A DNA stretch of 29,496 nucleotides from DATFMP01 sp041477795 (GTDB lineage Bacteria > SAR324 > JACQKK01): the NCBI GenBank assembly GCA_041477795.1, contig JBGOUY010000015.1:1-29496 (forward strand). Direction: 5' to 3'. Shown piece after piece: positions 1 to 8,093 of this stretch (the first letter of the stretch is position 1; each line of letters opens with the position of its first letter). Under the pieces are notes generated by a model. The model did no database searches and was not told where the DNA came from. It was given only the letters and a program-made list of their open reading frames with translations. Both the position numbers and the translations under genes were made by a program.

Positions 1-1483
1 AATCGATGATGTGAATGAAAGCCTCGTAGCAGGAGAAGAAGCCGTGACGCCCCGTCAGCAGGTAGCCCTCCAGCCAGCCCTGGCAGGTGTGCTCGCTAAG
101 GATCTCCATCACGCGGCCCTCGGGCCCCAGGTGATCGTCCGTGGGCAGCAGCTCGGCCAGCCAGGTGCGCGGCGTCACGTCCAGCACCCCGCCCAGGCGG
201 TTGGAGGCGGTCTCGTCCGGGCCGAAGATGCGGAAGTTGCGCAGGTCCATGTTCATCTTCATCACGTCGCGCAGGAAGTCCCCCATCACGCGCGTGGCTT
301 CCGCGGTCACCGTGCCGGGCTTGGGCACGGCCACGGCATACTTGCGGTAGTCCGGCAGGCGCAGGTCGCGCAGCAGCGTGCCGCCGTTGGCGTGCGGGTT
401 GGCGCTCATGCGGCGCGTCCCGCGCGGGGCCAGCTCGGCCAGCGCGGGCTTGAGGCGGCCGTTCTTGTCGAACAGCTCCTCGGGCTTGTAGCTCCGCATC
501 CACTGCTCGAGCACCTTGATGTGCGCGGGCTTTTCCGCCAGCTCGGACAACGGCACCTGGTGCGAGCGCCAGGAGCCTTCGGTCTTCTTGCCGTCCACCT
601 CCTTGGGTCCCGTCCAGCCCTTGGGCGAGCGCAGGACGATCATGGGCCAGCGCGGCCGGGTCACGCCGCCATTGGCCTTGGCGGCGCGGGCGGCGGTCTG
701 GATGGAGGCGATCTCGGCGAACACGGCATCCAGGGTGCTCGCCATCCGCTCGTGCATGGCCTCGGGCTCCTCGCCCTCCACGAAGTAGGGATGGTAGCCG
801 TAGCCGACGAACAGGCTTTCCAGTTCCTCGTGCGGGATGCGCGCCAGCACGGTGGGGTTGGCGATCTTGTAGCCGTTCAGGTGCAGGATCGGCAGCACCG
901 CGCCGTCCGTGGCCGGGTTGAGGAACTTGTTGGAGTGCCAGGAGGTGGCCATCGGGCCCGTCTCCGCCTCGCCGTCGCCCACCACGCAGGCGACGATCAG
1001 ATCGGGATTGTCGAAGGCGGCGCCGTAGGCGTGGGAGACCGCGTAGCCCAGCTCGCCGCCCTCATGGATGGAGCCGGGCGTCTCCGGCGCCACGTGGCTG
1101 GGGATGCCACCCGGGAAGGAGAACTGCTTGAAGAGCTTGCGCAGCCCCTCCTCGTCCTGGGTGATGGTGTTGTAGACCTCGCTGTAGGTGCCTTCCAGGT
1201 ACGTATTGGCCACCAGGCCCGGCCCGCCGTGGCCCGGCCCGGCGATGTAGATCACGCTCAGGTCGTGCTTCTTGATGATGCGGTTCAGGTGCACGTAGAT
1301 GAAGTTCAGCCCGGGCGTCGTGCCCCAGTGGCCCAGCAGGCGCGGCTTGATGTGCTCCAGCTTGAGCGGCTCGCGCAAGAGCGGGTTGTCGAGCAGGTAG
1401 ATCTGCCCGACCGAGAGGTAGTTGGCGGCGCGCCAATAGGCGTGCATCGCTTGCAGTTCCTGCTTGGAGAGTGCCGGAGACAT
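1..1483 (-). CDS. xfp: Xylulose-5-phosphate/fructose-6-phosphate phosphoketolase, N-terminal part (cut by window edge)
   Basis: Thiamine-diphosphate enzyme that splits xylulose-5-P (or fructose-6-P) with phosphate into acetyl phosphate and glyceraldehyde-3-P (or erythrose-4-P); cytoplasmic. The visible 494 residues are the N-terminal ~60% of a family usually near 790-800 aa; the 3' end lies beyond base 1. Family motifs seen: GHWGTTPG (51-58), GPGHGGPG (82-89), the GDGEAETG cofactor/Mg motif (169-176) and SWHSNKFLNP (181-190), followed by HLNGYKIANP. The start ATG at 1483 is preceded by AAGGAGG five bases upstream. Acetate kinase ends 23 bases upstream on the same strand, so the two are almost certainly co-transcribed: acetyl phosphate made here is the acetate kinase substrate. 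Identification is firm; which sugar phosphate is preferred cannot be read from sequence. Confidence 0.95.
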   Translation of the reverse strand, partial: MSPALSKQELQAMHAYWRAANYLSVGQIYLLDNPLLREPLKLEHIKPRLLGHWGTTPGLNFIYVHLNRIIKKHDLSVIYIAGPGHGGPGLVANTYLEGTYSEVYNTITQDEEGLRKLFKQFSFPGGIPSHVAPETPGSIHEGGELGYAVSHAYGAAFDNPDLIVACVVGDGEAETGPMATSWHSNKFLNPATDGAVLPILHLNGYKIANPTVLARIPHEELESLFVGYGYHPYFVEGEEPEAMHERMASTLDAVFAEIASIQTAARAAKANGGVTRPRWPMIVLRSPKGWTGPKEVDGKKTEGSWRSHQVPLSELAEKPAHIKVLEQWMRSYKPEELFDKNGRLKPALAELAPRGTRRMSANPHANGGTLLRDLRLPDYRKYAVAVPKPGTVTAEATRVMGDFLRDVMKMNMDLRNFRIFGPDETASNRLGGVLDVTPRTWLAELLPTDDHLGPEGRVMEILSEHTCQGWLEGYLLTGRHGFFSCYEAFIHIID

Positions 1484-1506
1484 CGGAGCCTCCTTTGCGG
1501 CTCGCG

Positions 1507-2787
1507 CTAGGGGTTGGGGGGTGGGCGGCCCAGGCAGCGGGCGGTATCCCAGGCGATGATCCGTTCCTCGTCGCTCGGGACCACGTAGGCCTGAATGGCC
1601 CCACCCGGATCGCTGATGCAGCGGGGCGCATCGCCCCGCGCGGTATCGTTGCGCGCGGCATCCAGGCGCAGGCCGCACCAGTCGAACGGCCCGCAGACCC
1701 GCGCACGGATGTCCGGCGCATGCTCCCCCACACCGCCGGTGAACAGGATGGCGTCCGCGCCCTGCAGCACGGCCAGGTAGGCGCCGATATACTTGCGGAT
1801 GCGGTAGCAGAACAGCTCGATGGCCAGCCGCGCGCGGGGGTCGGCGGCCTCGTGCTCCAGCAGCACGCGCAGGTCGTTGCTCTGCCCCGAGACGCCCTTG
1901 AGCCCGCTCTGTTCGTTGAGCAGCACCTCCACGGCCTCCAGGGACAGGCCCTCCTGGCGCGCCAGGAAGGCGGGCAGGGCCGGGTCCAGGTCACCGCAGC
2001 GGGTGCCCATCAGCAGGCCCTCCAGGGGCGTGAAGCCCATGGAGGTCTCCACCGAGCGCCCGCCCTGCACCGCCGTGGCCGACGCGCCGCTGCCCAGGTG
2101 CAGCACGATCACGCGCCCGGCGGGCCGGGCGCCGGGCTGCTCGCCGTACTGTTCCAGCACGGAGCGGCAGGAGGTGCCGTGGAAGCCGAAGCGGCGGATG
2201 CCGTGCCGTGCCGCCAGCGCGTGGGGCAGGCCGTAGGTGCGCGCCACCTCCGGCAGGCCGTGGTGGAAGGCCGTATCGAAGACGGCCACCTGGGGCGTGG
2301 CCTCGCCCAGCACCGCCTGCACCGCATTCACGCCGGCCAGGGAGGGCCGGTTGTGCAGCGGCGCCAGCACCTCCAGCGCGTGCAGCGCTTCCCGCACGGC
2401 CGCATCGATGCGCACCGGCTCGTGGAAGCGCTCGCCGCCGTGCACGAAGCGGTGCCCCACCGCGGCGATGGCCCCGGCCGGGCCGCCCGCCGTGCCGCCC
2501 GCCGTGCCGCCCACAGCGTCGTCCACGGTGTCCAGACGCACCAGCCCGCCGCGCGCCAGCCAGTCCAGCGCGATGCGCACGGCGGCCGCATAGTCCGGCG
2601 TCTCGGCGCGCAGGCGCTCGGGCGCCGCCCCTGGCCGCCGCAGCGTGACCTCCGCCGCGCCGCCGATGCCCTGGATCAGCCCGCCGCCCAGCAGGCGCCC
2701 CTCGCCCGAGCGGGCGGCGTTCGCCTCAATCTCACGGAGCTGGAACTTGAGGGAGGAGCTGCCGCAGTTGATGACGAGGATCTTCAT
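1507..2787 (-). CDS. ackA: Acetate kinase
   Basis: Reversible phosphoryl transfer between acetyl phosphate/ADP and acetate/ATP, acting here on the phosphoketolase product. 426 aa (family about 400). ASKHA-fold motifs: NCGSSSLKF (7-15), GHRFVHGGE with the catalytic Arg (R113), VFDTAFHHGLP with the catalytic Asp (D171), FGFHGTS (200-206), HLGSGAS (230-236) and MGTRCGDLDP with the second catalytic Arg (R263). Two oddities: the usual HGTSH reads HGTSC, and a Gly/Ala-rich insert (about residues 92-106, three GGTAGG-like units) precedes the GHRFVHGG motif and accounts for some of the extra length. The ATG at 2787 begins the classic MKILVINCGS N-terminus. The patatin-like gene ends 50 bases upstream and phosphoketolase starts 23 bases downstream, so this is the middle gene of a probable operon. 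Confidence 0.95.
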   Translation of the reverse strand: MKILVINCGSSSLKFQLREIEANAARSGEGRLLGGGLIQGIGGAAEVTLRRPGAAPERLRAETPDYAAAVRIALDWLARGGLVRLDTVDDAVGGTAGGTAGGPAGAIAAVGHRFVHGGERFHEPVRIDAAVREALHALEVLAPLHNRPSLAGVNAVQAVLGEATPQVAVFDTAFHHGLPEVARTYGLPHALAARHGIRRFGFHGTSCRSVLEQYGEQPGARPAGRVIVLHLGSGASATAVQGGRSVETSMGFTPLEGLLMGTRCGDLDPALPAFLARQEGLSLEAVEVLLNEQSGLKGVSGQSNDLRVLLEHEAADPRARLAIELFCYRIRKYIGAYLAVLQGADAILFTGGVGEHAPDIRARVCGPFDWCGLRLDAARNDTARGDAPRCISDPGGAIQAYVVPSDEERIIAWDTARCLGRPPPNP

Positions 2788-2837
2788 GGCCGATGGGCGG
2801 GCGGAGCGCTCCCGGAGCGGGATCGCGCCGCGCCTCG

Positions 2838-3809
2838 CTAGAGTCCGACGACGTCCTGCAGGGCGGGCAGCATGCGCTGCACGCAGGCGCGGCCTTCGGC
2901 GATGGCCTCTTCCGCGCGGTCGAACTCGAGCAGGCTGATGTGGGAGATGCGGGGCGCCAGCAGCACGTCCGGCGGGTCGCCGGCCATGCGGCTGCGCGTG
3001 ATGCGGTCCTGCATCACGTTGAGGGCCCCCACGACCACCTCGATCATGCTGGGGCCCTTGTCCGCGGGCGGGCGGGCGGGCGACTTGCGCCGCAGGGGCA
3101 GGCGCAGGCGCCGGCGCGGCGGCACGGCCCCGCCGAGCACAAGACTGGGCTCGACGTCCGGCTCGCCCCCGTGCAGGGCGTCGAGGCCCGCGCCATTGCG
3201 GGCGTTGAAGCGATTCATGCGATCCCCGAAGGGATTCACCCCGATCACCAGGGTCGCGCCCAGCGCCCGGCACAGGGAGACCGGCACGGGGTTCACCAGC
3301 CCGCCATCGACCAGCCAGCGCCCGCCCTGCTGCGCGGGCGTGAACAGCCCGGGCACGGCGATGGAGGCCCGCACCACGTCCAGCAGGCGGCCCTCGCGCA
3401 GCCACACCTCGCGGCCCGAGCCCAGGTCGGTGGCCACGGCGGCGAAGGGCCGCGGCAGCGCAGCCACGTCCACGTCCGGGATGTAGCGGGCGAGCGATTC
3501 CATCAGGCGGCTGCCCTGCACCAGGCCGCGACCCGAGATGCGCCAGTCGATCAGGCGGAAGATGCCGGGCCGGCGCAGCCGCAGCGCCCACTGCTCCAGG
3601 CCGTCCAGGTTGCCGGCCACGTAGGCCGCGCCCACCAGGGCCCCCATGGAGGTGCCGCACACGATCTGCGGGGTGATGCCCAGCTCGCCCAGCGCCTGCA
3701 GCACGCCGATGTGCGCCCAGCCGCGGGCCGAGCCGCTGCCCAGGGCGATGCCAAGGATGGGAGCTTCGCGGGACGGCGGGGGGTGACGTCCACGCTTGGA
3801 TGGCTTCAT
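2838..3809 (-). CDS. Patatin-like phospholipase (RssA/NTE family)
   Basis: Serine lipid acyl hydrolase of the patatin family, probably cytoplasmic or membrane-associated; no signal peptide is visible. 323 aa. Oxyanion-hole loop GSGSARGW (24-31), nucleophile elbow GTSMG with S54, and catalytic Asp in LVDGG (D168) give the complete Ser-Asp dyad. This arrangement is typical of the short bacterial RssA/YchK group. The C-terminal third has a basic, Pro-rich stretch (around residues 225-245, RRRLRLPLRRKS) followed by a helical tail. It precedes ackA by 50 bases on the same strand, and a TGCTAGACT extended -10-like site lies about 70 bases upstream of the ATG, so it probably heads the lipase-ackA-phosphoketolase transcript. 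Substrate unknown; a link to acetate metabolism is only positional. Confidence 0.9.
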   Translation of the reverse strand: MKPSKRGRHPPPSREAPILGIALGSGSARGWAHIGVLQALGELGITPQIVCGTSMGALVGAAYVAGNLDGLEQWALRLRRPGIFRLIDWRISGRGLVQGSRLMESLARYIPDVDVAALPRPFAAVATDLGSGREVWLREGRLLDVVRASIAVPGLFTPAQQGGRWLVDGGLVNPVPVSLCRALGATLVIGVNPFGDRMNRFNARNGAGLDALHGGEPDVEPSLVLGGAVPPRRRLRLPLRRKSPARPPADKGPSMIEVVVGALNVMQDRITRSRMAGDPPDVLLAPRISHISLLEFDRAEEAIAEGRACVQRMLPALQDVVGL

Positions 3810-3873
3810 CGCAACCGGTCATGCGCGCCGCGACGGCGCGCGTTCGAATTCCTGCCGCTTCCCCCGCCTGCTG

Positions 3874-3887
3874 GGACCAGTCTAGCA
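3874..3887 (-). promoter_or_regulatory. Extended -10 promoter-like site upstream of the patatin gene
   Basis: On the minus strand this reads TGCTAGACTGGTCC. TGC-TAGACT fits a TGn extended -10 box, about 70 bases before the patatin start, and no convincing -35 is visible. The identical 14 bases occur upstream of the uvrA-family gene (17590-17603). Confidence 0.45.
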
Positions 3888-4027
3888 TGGCCCGCCGGCG
3901 GGCGCAGGCCCCGCCCGCAGATGGCGGAGGAGCCGCGGCCTGGACTAAAGGCGACACCGGCCGGGAAGGCACGGCGGGCATCGCTTTCGCCGCTGCCGCG
4001 GCGGACAAGCCAGGCCGACCCGCTGCG

Positions 4028-5923
4028 CTACGAGGCCCCCTCGGAGCCGACCGCCTTCTGGATGCCTTCGATGGTGGTCTCGTCCTCGAGCGTGGACAGG
4101 TCGCCCGCGTCGCGCCCTTCGGCCATGGCCGTGATGGCGCGGCGGATCACCTTGCCCGAGCGGGTCTTGGGCAGGCCCGCCACGATGTCCACCTCGCGCG
4201 GGCGGGCGATGGCGCCCACCTGGTCGTCCACCTGCTTCTTGACGGCCGCCTCCACCTCCGCCGCGGTCAGGGTCACGCCCGCCTTGAGCACGACGATGGC
4301 CACGATGGCCTGGCCCTTCAGCTCGTCCTTGACGCCCACGGCCGCGGCCTCGGCGATGGCGGGGTGGCCGCTGATGGCCTCCTCGATCTCGCGCGTGCCC
4401 AGGCGGTGCCCGGCCACGTTGATCACCTCGTCCGCGCGGCCCAGCACGAAGTAGTATTGGTCGGCGTCCCGGATGGCGTAGTCGCCCGTGTAGTAGAGCA
4501 GCTCGGGGAAGTGGCTGAAGTAGGACTGCACGAAGCGCTCGTCATCGCCCCATACGGTGGAAAGGGCGCCGGGCGGCAGGGGCGGCCGCGCCACCAGCAC
4601 GCCGCGCTCGCCGGGCGGCATGACCTTGCCCGTGCCGTGCTCCACCACCGCCAGGTCCCAGCCGTAGACGGGGAAGGTGGGCGAGCCGGGCTTGACCGGC
4701 TCCTGCTCGACGCCCACGCAGTTGGCCAGGATCGGCCAGCCCGACTCGGTCTGCCAGTAGTGGTCGATCACGTCCACGCGCAGGTTGTCGTGCACCCACT
4801 CATAGGTGGGCGCGTCGAGGGGCTCGCCCGCCAGGAACAGCGTGCGCAGCGAGCTGACGTCCGCCTCCTTGAGCCACTTGGGGTCCTGCCGGCGCAGCAC
4901 GCGCACGGCCGTGGGCGCGGAGAACATCACGTTGACCTTCTGCTCGGCCACGATGCGCCACCAGATGCCCGGGTCCGGGTTGATGGGCGTGCCCTCGTAG
5001 ACGACCGTCGTCATGCCGTAGAGCAGCGGGGCATAGACGATGTACGAGTGCCCCACCACCCAGCCGATGTCCGACGTGGCCCAGTAGGTCTCGCCGGGCT
5101 TGCAGCCGTAGATGTGCTTCATGGAGGCGTTGAGGGCCACGATGTGCCCGCCCGTGTCGCGCTGCACGCCCTTGGGCACGCCCGTGGTGCCGGAGGTGTA
5201 GAGGATGTAGGAGGGCTGCGTGCTCTCCACCCAGACCGGCGGCACCTGCGCCCCCTTCTTGGCGGCGGCCAGCTTGAGCAGGTCCAGGTCGCGGCCCTTC
5301 TGCCACTTGAGGTCCTTGTCCAGCCCGCGGTCGATGATCAGCACGTGCTCGGGCGGGAACTTGGCATCGGCCAAGGCGCGGTCCACGAGCGGCTTGTACT
5401 GCACCGCCTTGCCCGCGCGCATGCCCGCATCGGCGGTGATGAGCAGGCGCGGCTTGGCGTCGTCGATGCGGGCCGCCAGGTTGTGCGGGGCGAAGCCGCC
5501 GAAGACCACCGAGTGGATCGCGCCCAGCCGCATGCAGGCCAGCATGGCCACCAGCGCCTCGGGGATCATGGGCAGGTAGATGATGACGCGGTCGCCAGCC
5601 TGCAGCCCCTGCTCCTGCATCACGGCGGCGTAGCGGTTCACCTGCTCGTGCAGCTCACGATAGGTGAGCGTGCGCGTCTGCTTGACCTCGGTGGAGATCC
5701 AGACGATCGCCTTCTGGTCGCCCCGCGCGGCCAGGTGCCGGTCCACGCAGTTGAAGCAGGTGTTGGTGCGCCCGCCGACGAACCAGCGCGCGAAAGGCGG
5801 CTTGCTGTAGTCCAGCACCTGCTGCCAGGGCGTCTCCCAGTAGATGCCCTGGGCCTGCTCGGCCCAGAAGGCTTCCCGCTCCTGGATCGAGCGGCGGTGG
5901 AACCGATCGTAGCGTGCGGACAT
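4028..5923 (-). CDS. prpE: Propionyl-CoA synthetase (PrpE-type acyl-CoA synthetase)
   Basis: ATP-dependent activation of propionate (often also acetate) to the acyl-CoA through an acyl-adenylate; cytoplasmic. 631 aa, matching the ~628-aa PrpE family. The N-terminus PPFARWFVGGRTN resembles PrpE rather than Acs. Motifs: YILYTSGTTGVPKG (239-252, AMP binding), ATSDIGWVVGHSY, DHYWQTESGWPI, YYTGDYAIRDADQYYF and GRADEVINVAGHRLG. PKTRSGK near the C-terminus puts the catalytic, acetylation-prone lysine at about K591. The reading frame is open from 5947, but I choose ATG 5923 because GAGGAAG lies just upstream and it yields the family's normal N-terminus. It ends 218 bases before the patatin start, so it is probably a separate unit. 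Propionate versus acetate preference is inferred from family resemblance only. Confidence 0.92.
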   Translation of the reverse strand: MSARYDRFHRRSIQEREAFWAEQAQGIYWETPWQQVLDYSKPPFARWFVGGRTNTCFNCVDRHLAARGDQKAIVWISTEVKQTRTLTYRELHEQVNRYAAVMQEQGLQAGDRVIIYLPMIPEALVAMLACMRLGAIHSVVFGGFAPHNLAARIDDAKPRLLITADAGMRAGKAVQYKPLVDRALADAKFPPEHVLIIDRGLDKDLKWQKGRDLDLLKLAAAKKGAQVPPVWVESTQPSYILYTSGTTGVPKGVQRDTGGHIVALNASMKHIYGCKPGETYWATSDIGWVVGHSYIVYAPLLYGMTTVVYEGTPINPDPGIWWRIVAEQKVNVMFSAPTAVRVLRRQDPKWLKEADVSSLRTLFLAGEPLDAPTYEWVHDNLRVDVIDHYWQTESGWPILANCVGVEQEPVKPGSPTFPVYGWDLAVVEHGTGKVMPPGERGVLVARPPLPPGALSTVWGDDERFVQSYFSHFPELLYYTGDYAIRDADQYYFVLGRADEVINVAGHRLGTREIEEAISGHPAIAEAAAVGVKDELKGQAIVAIVVLKAGVTLTAAEVEAAVKKQVDDQVGAIARPREVDIVAGLPKTRSGKVIRRAITAMAEGRDAGDLSTLEDETTIEGIQKAVGSEGAS

Positions 5924-6130
5924 GTGGCTTCCTCGGAGGCGGTGCAACCGGTTGCGGTGATGCGATCGCCACCCTCGCGAGCCGCACGGGCCGGAGGGTG
6001 CGTGCGTCGCGGGCGATGCGGAGCAGGGAATGCGAACCGTCCAAGCGATGGCACACCGTACACCAAGTCTCCGGCGGGGTCACGCCGCGGCGGCTGGGCC
6101 CTCGCGGCGGGCGTGGCGCGCTGCGCCGGG

Positions 6131-6214
6131 CTGAGGTCGCTGTTGGCTGTTGCTCCTCCCACGTAGGGGAGGTGCTGCTCCGCGTGAGCGGAGCGGGGAG
6201 AGGTCCCGGCGGCG
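6131..6214 (+). repeat. Direct repeat copy 1 (ctgttggctgttg... family)
   Basis: About 84 bp running from CTGAGGTCGCTGTTGGCTGT to GAGAGGTCCCGGCGGCG. It is matched with only a few substitutions by 6315-6397. It contains the inverted repeats CTCCC-ACGT-AGGGGAG and CTCCGCGTGAGCGGAG, so its transcript would form two hairpins. Confidence 0.9.
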
Positions 6215-6314
6215 CGGGGGACCGCTCCCCCTGACCCCCTCTCCCACGGGAGAGGGGGAATCCGTCGGCGGCCCGCGCCAGCGGGCCGGGGCCTGTCCCG
6301 AGCGTAGCCGAGGG

Positions 6315-6397
6315 CTCAGGTCGCTGTTGGCTGTTGCCCCTCCCACGTGGGGGAGGGGCTGCTCCGCGTGAGCGGAGCGGGGAGAGGTCCCGGCGGC
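6315..6397 (+). repeat. Direct repeat copy 2
   Basis: Second copy of the 6131-6214 unit, with a more perfect CCCCTCCCACGTGGGGGAGGGG stem. It is followed by the GCGGGCGTGGCGCGCTGCGC block that precedes copy 1, so the duplicated unit may be longer or circularly arranged. Confidence 0.9.
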
Positions 6398-6489
6398 GGG
6401 CGTGGCGCGCTGCGCCGGGACGGGGTAGGCTGGAGGAAGCCGCCGGCCGCACCGCTCTTTTCGACGCCACCCACCCGCCCCCTCGCGCA

Positions 6490-7830
6490 ATGACCCCTGA
6501 CGTGCTGACCCTGCAGCCGATCCGCCGCCTCGCCGGCACCGTGACGCTGCCCGGCTCCAAGAGCCTGTCCAACCGCGTGCTGCTGCTGAGCGCGCTCGCG
6601 GAAGGCACGACCGCGCTGGAGAACGTGCTGGACAGCGAGGACGTGGCGGTGATGGTGGCGGCGCTGCGCCAGCTCGGCGTGGCGGTGGAGGGCGAGCTCG
6701 CCACGGGCCGCCTGAGCGTGAGCGGCCGCGGCGGACCCCTGCCGGGCGGCAGCCACGCGCTGTTCCTGGGCAATGCGGGCACGGCCATGCGCCCCCTCAC
6801 CGCCGTGCTGACCCTGGGCGCGGGAGACTACACCCTGAGCGGCGTGCCGCGCATGCATGAGCGGCCCATCGGGGACCTGGTGACGGCCCTGCGCGGGCTG
6901 GGCGCGGAGATCGCCTGCCTGGAGCGCGAGGGCTACCCCCCGCTGCGCATCACCGCGCGCGGGCTGCCCGGCGGCGAGGTGGGCATCAGCGGCAGCACCA
7001 GCAGCCAGTACGTGACCGCGCTGCTGCTGGCCGCGCCCTACGCCCAGCGGCCGGTCACCGTGCGCATCGTGGATCGGCTCGTCTCGGCGCCCTACGTGGC
7101 CATGACCCTCGCGCTGATGGAGCGCTTCGGCGTGCGGGTCAAGCGGGACGGCTGGCAGCGCTTCCACGTGCAGGCGGGCCAGCGCTACCGCTCGCCGGGC
7201 CGCGCGCTGGTGGAGGGCGACGCCTCCTCCGCCTCGTACTTCCTGGCCGGCGCGGCCATCTGCGGCGGCACGGTGCGCGTGCAGGGCTGCGGCACGGACA
7301 GCCTGCAGGGCGATGCGCGCTTCGCCGAGGTGCTGGAGCGCATGGGCGCCACCGTGCGCTGGGAGCCGGCCGCCATCGAGGTGGAGGGCGGGCGCCCGCT
7401 GCACGGCATCGATGCGTCCCTGCAGAACCTGCCCGATGCGGCGATGACCCTGGCCGTGGCGGCGCTCTTCGCGCGCGGGCCGACCACCCTGCGCGGCATC
7501 GCCAACTGGCGCGTCAAGGAGACGGATCGCATGGCGGCCGTCTCGGCCGAGCTGCGCAAGCTGGGCGCGCGCACGGAGATCGGCGCGGATCACCTGGTGG
7601 TGCACCCGCCCGCGCAGCTCCGCCCGGCCCGCATCGCGACGTACAACGATCACCGCATGGCGATGGCCTTCTCCCTGGCCGCCTGCGGGGACGTGCCCAT
7701 CGTCATCGAGAATCCGGGCTGCGTGGCCAAGACCTACCCCGACTACTTCGCGGTGCTGGCGCGCCTGAGCGCGGAGGGCGACGCGCCGCCGGCGGGGCCA
7801 GCAGAGCCCGAGCCGGAGGCGGCCCCATGA
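6490..7830 (+). CDS. aroA: 3-phosphoshikimate 1-carboxyvinyltransferase (EPSP synthase, class I)
   Basis: Transfers the enolpyruvyl group of PEP to shikimate-3-P, the sixth step of the shikimate pathway; cytoplasmic. 446 aa against 427 in E. coli; the excess is a few N-terminal residues and an acidic Pro/Ala tail (DAPPAGPAEPEPEAAP). Motifs: LPGSKSLSN (about 20), GNAGTAMRPLTAVL, RPIGDLV, SSQYVTALL, DASSASYFLAGAA, NWRVKETDRM and YNDHRMAM. GNAGTAMRPL places it in the E. coli-like class I. The ATG at 6490 gives the expected start TLQPIRRLAGTVTLPGSKS; the open frame continues upstream only through the repeat region. Its TGA overlaps the ATG of the next gene by four bases (ATGA), indicating translational coupling. 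Confidence 0.97.
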   Translation: MTPDVLTLQPIRRLAGTVTLPGSKSLSNRVLLLSALAEGTTALENVLDSEDVAVMVAALRQLGVAVEGELATGRLSVSGRGGPLPGGSHALFLGNAGTAMRPLTAVLTLGAGDYTLSGVPRMHERPIGDLVTALRGLGAEIACLEREGYPPLRITARGLPGGEVGISGSTSSQYVTALLLAAPYAQRPVTVRIVDRLVSAPYVAMTLALMERFGVRVKRDGWQRFHVQAGQRYRSPGRALVEGDASSASYFLAGAAICGGTVRVQGCGTDSLQGDARFAEVLERMGATVRWEPAAIEVEGGRPLHGIDASLQNLPDAAMTLAVAALFARGPTTLRGIANWRVKETDRMAAVSAELRKLGARTEIGADHLVVHPPAQLRPARIATYNDHRMAMAFSLAACGDVPIVIENPGCVAKTYPDYFAVLARLSAEGDAPPAGPAEPEPEAAP

Positions 7831-8093
7831 GCGCCGCGGGCCCGCCCCGCTTCGGCTTCGAGCTGCTGCTCGCGCGCCTGCTGCGCTACCGCGCCGAGGC
7901 GGAAGCGCAGCGCGCGGGCGCCCTGCCCGAAGCGGCGCTGCCTGAGGCCGCGCTGCCCGAAGCGGCGTTGCCCGAGGCCATGGACCGCCTGCGCGTGCTG
8001 CGGCGCCTGCAGGCCGAGCTGGGCGTGGAGGTGGAGCTGCTGCTGGAGCGGGGCTTCGACAAGGCCTACCGGCGCGTGGTGGAGGGCGTGTGA
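7827..8093 (+). CDS. Small hypothetical protein with LPEAA tandem repeats
   Basis: 88 aa, not recognised as a known family. It starts in the ATGA overlap with aroA and ends in a GTGA overlap with the next gene, so it sits in a tightly coupled three-gene unit, the best evidence that it is real. The sequence has two charged helical segments: an N-terminal LLLARLLRYRAEAEAQRA and a C-terminal DRLRVLRRLQAELGVEVELLLERGF. They are separated by four LPEAA pentapeptides (about residues 33-52) encoded by a 15-bp tandem repeat. There is no signal peptide or membrane segment. It is probably a small soluble helical protein; function unknown. Confidence 0.7.
   Translation: MSAAGPPRFGFELLLARLLRYRAEAEAQRAGALPEAALPEAALPEAALPEAMDRLRVLRRLQAELGVEVELLLERGFDKAYRRVVEGV
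7923..7982 (+). repeat. 15-bp tandem repeat, four units, in frame
   Basis: Units of CTGCCCGAAGCGGCG with synonymous-type differences encode LPEAA three times and LPEAM once. The length is a multiple of three, so copy-number change would keep the frame and alter only the linker between the two helices. Confidence 0.85.

Larger units (their letters stand above)
5924..6489. other. 566-bp non-coding region between prpE and aroA
   Basis: It separates the divergent prpE and aroA starts. About half is repeat-derived: two near-identical ~83-bp copies (6131-6214 and 6315-6397), a repeated GCGGGCGTGGCGCGCTGCGC block (about 6103 and 6396), and a CCCCCTCTCCC/GGGAGAGGGGG hairpin near 6233-6257. The long open frames crossing it change composition with the repeats and look non-coding. 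A TAGGCT about 65 bases before aroA could be a -10 box, but no -35 is evident. Confidence 0.7.

Noticed and set aside
11..1510. 499-aa plus-strand open frame opposite phosphoketolase
   Set aside because: Shadow of the phosphoketolase gene: low-complexity Ala/Arg/Gly/His composition, no domain, and the opposite strand has unmistakable enzyme motifs.
3800..6166. 788-aa plus-strand open frame opposite prpE
   Set aside because: Antisense shadow created by high GC; runs through prpE and the repeat region without any family feature.
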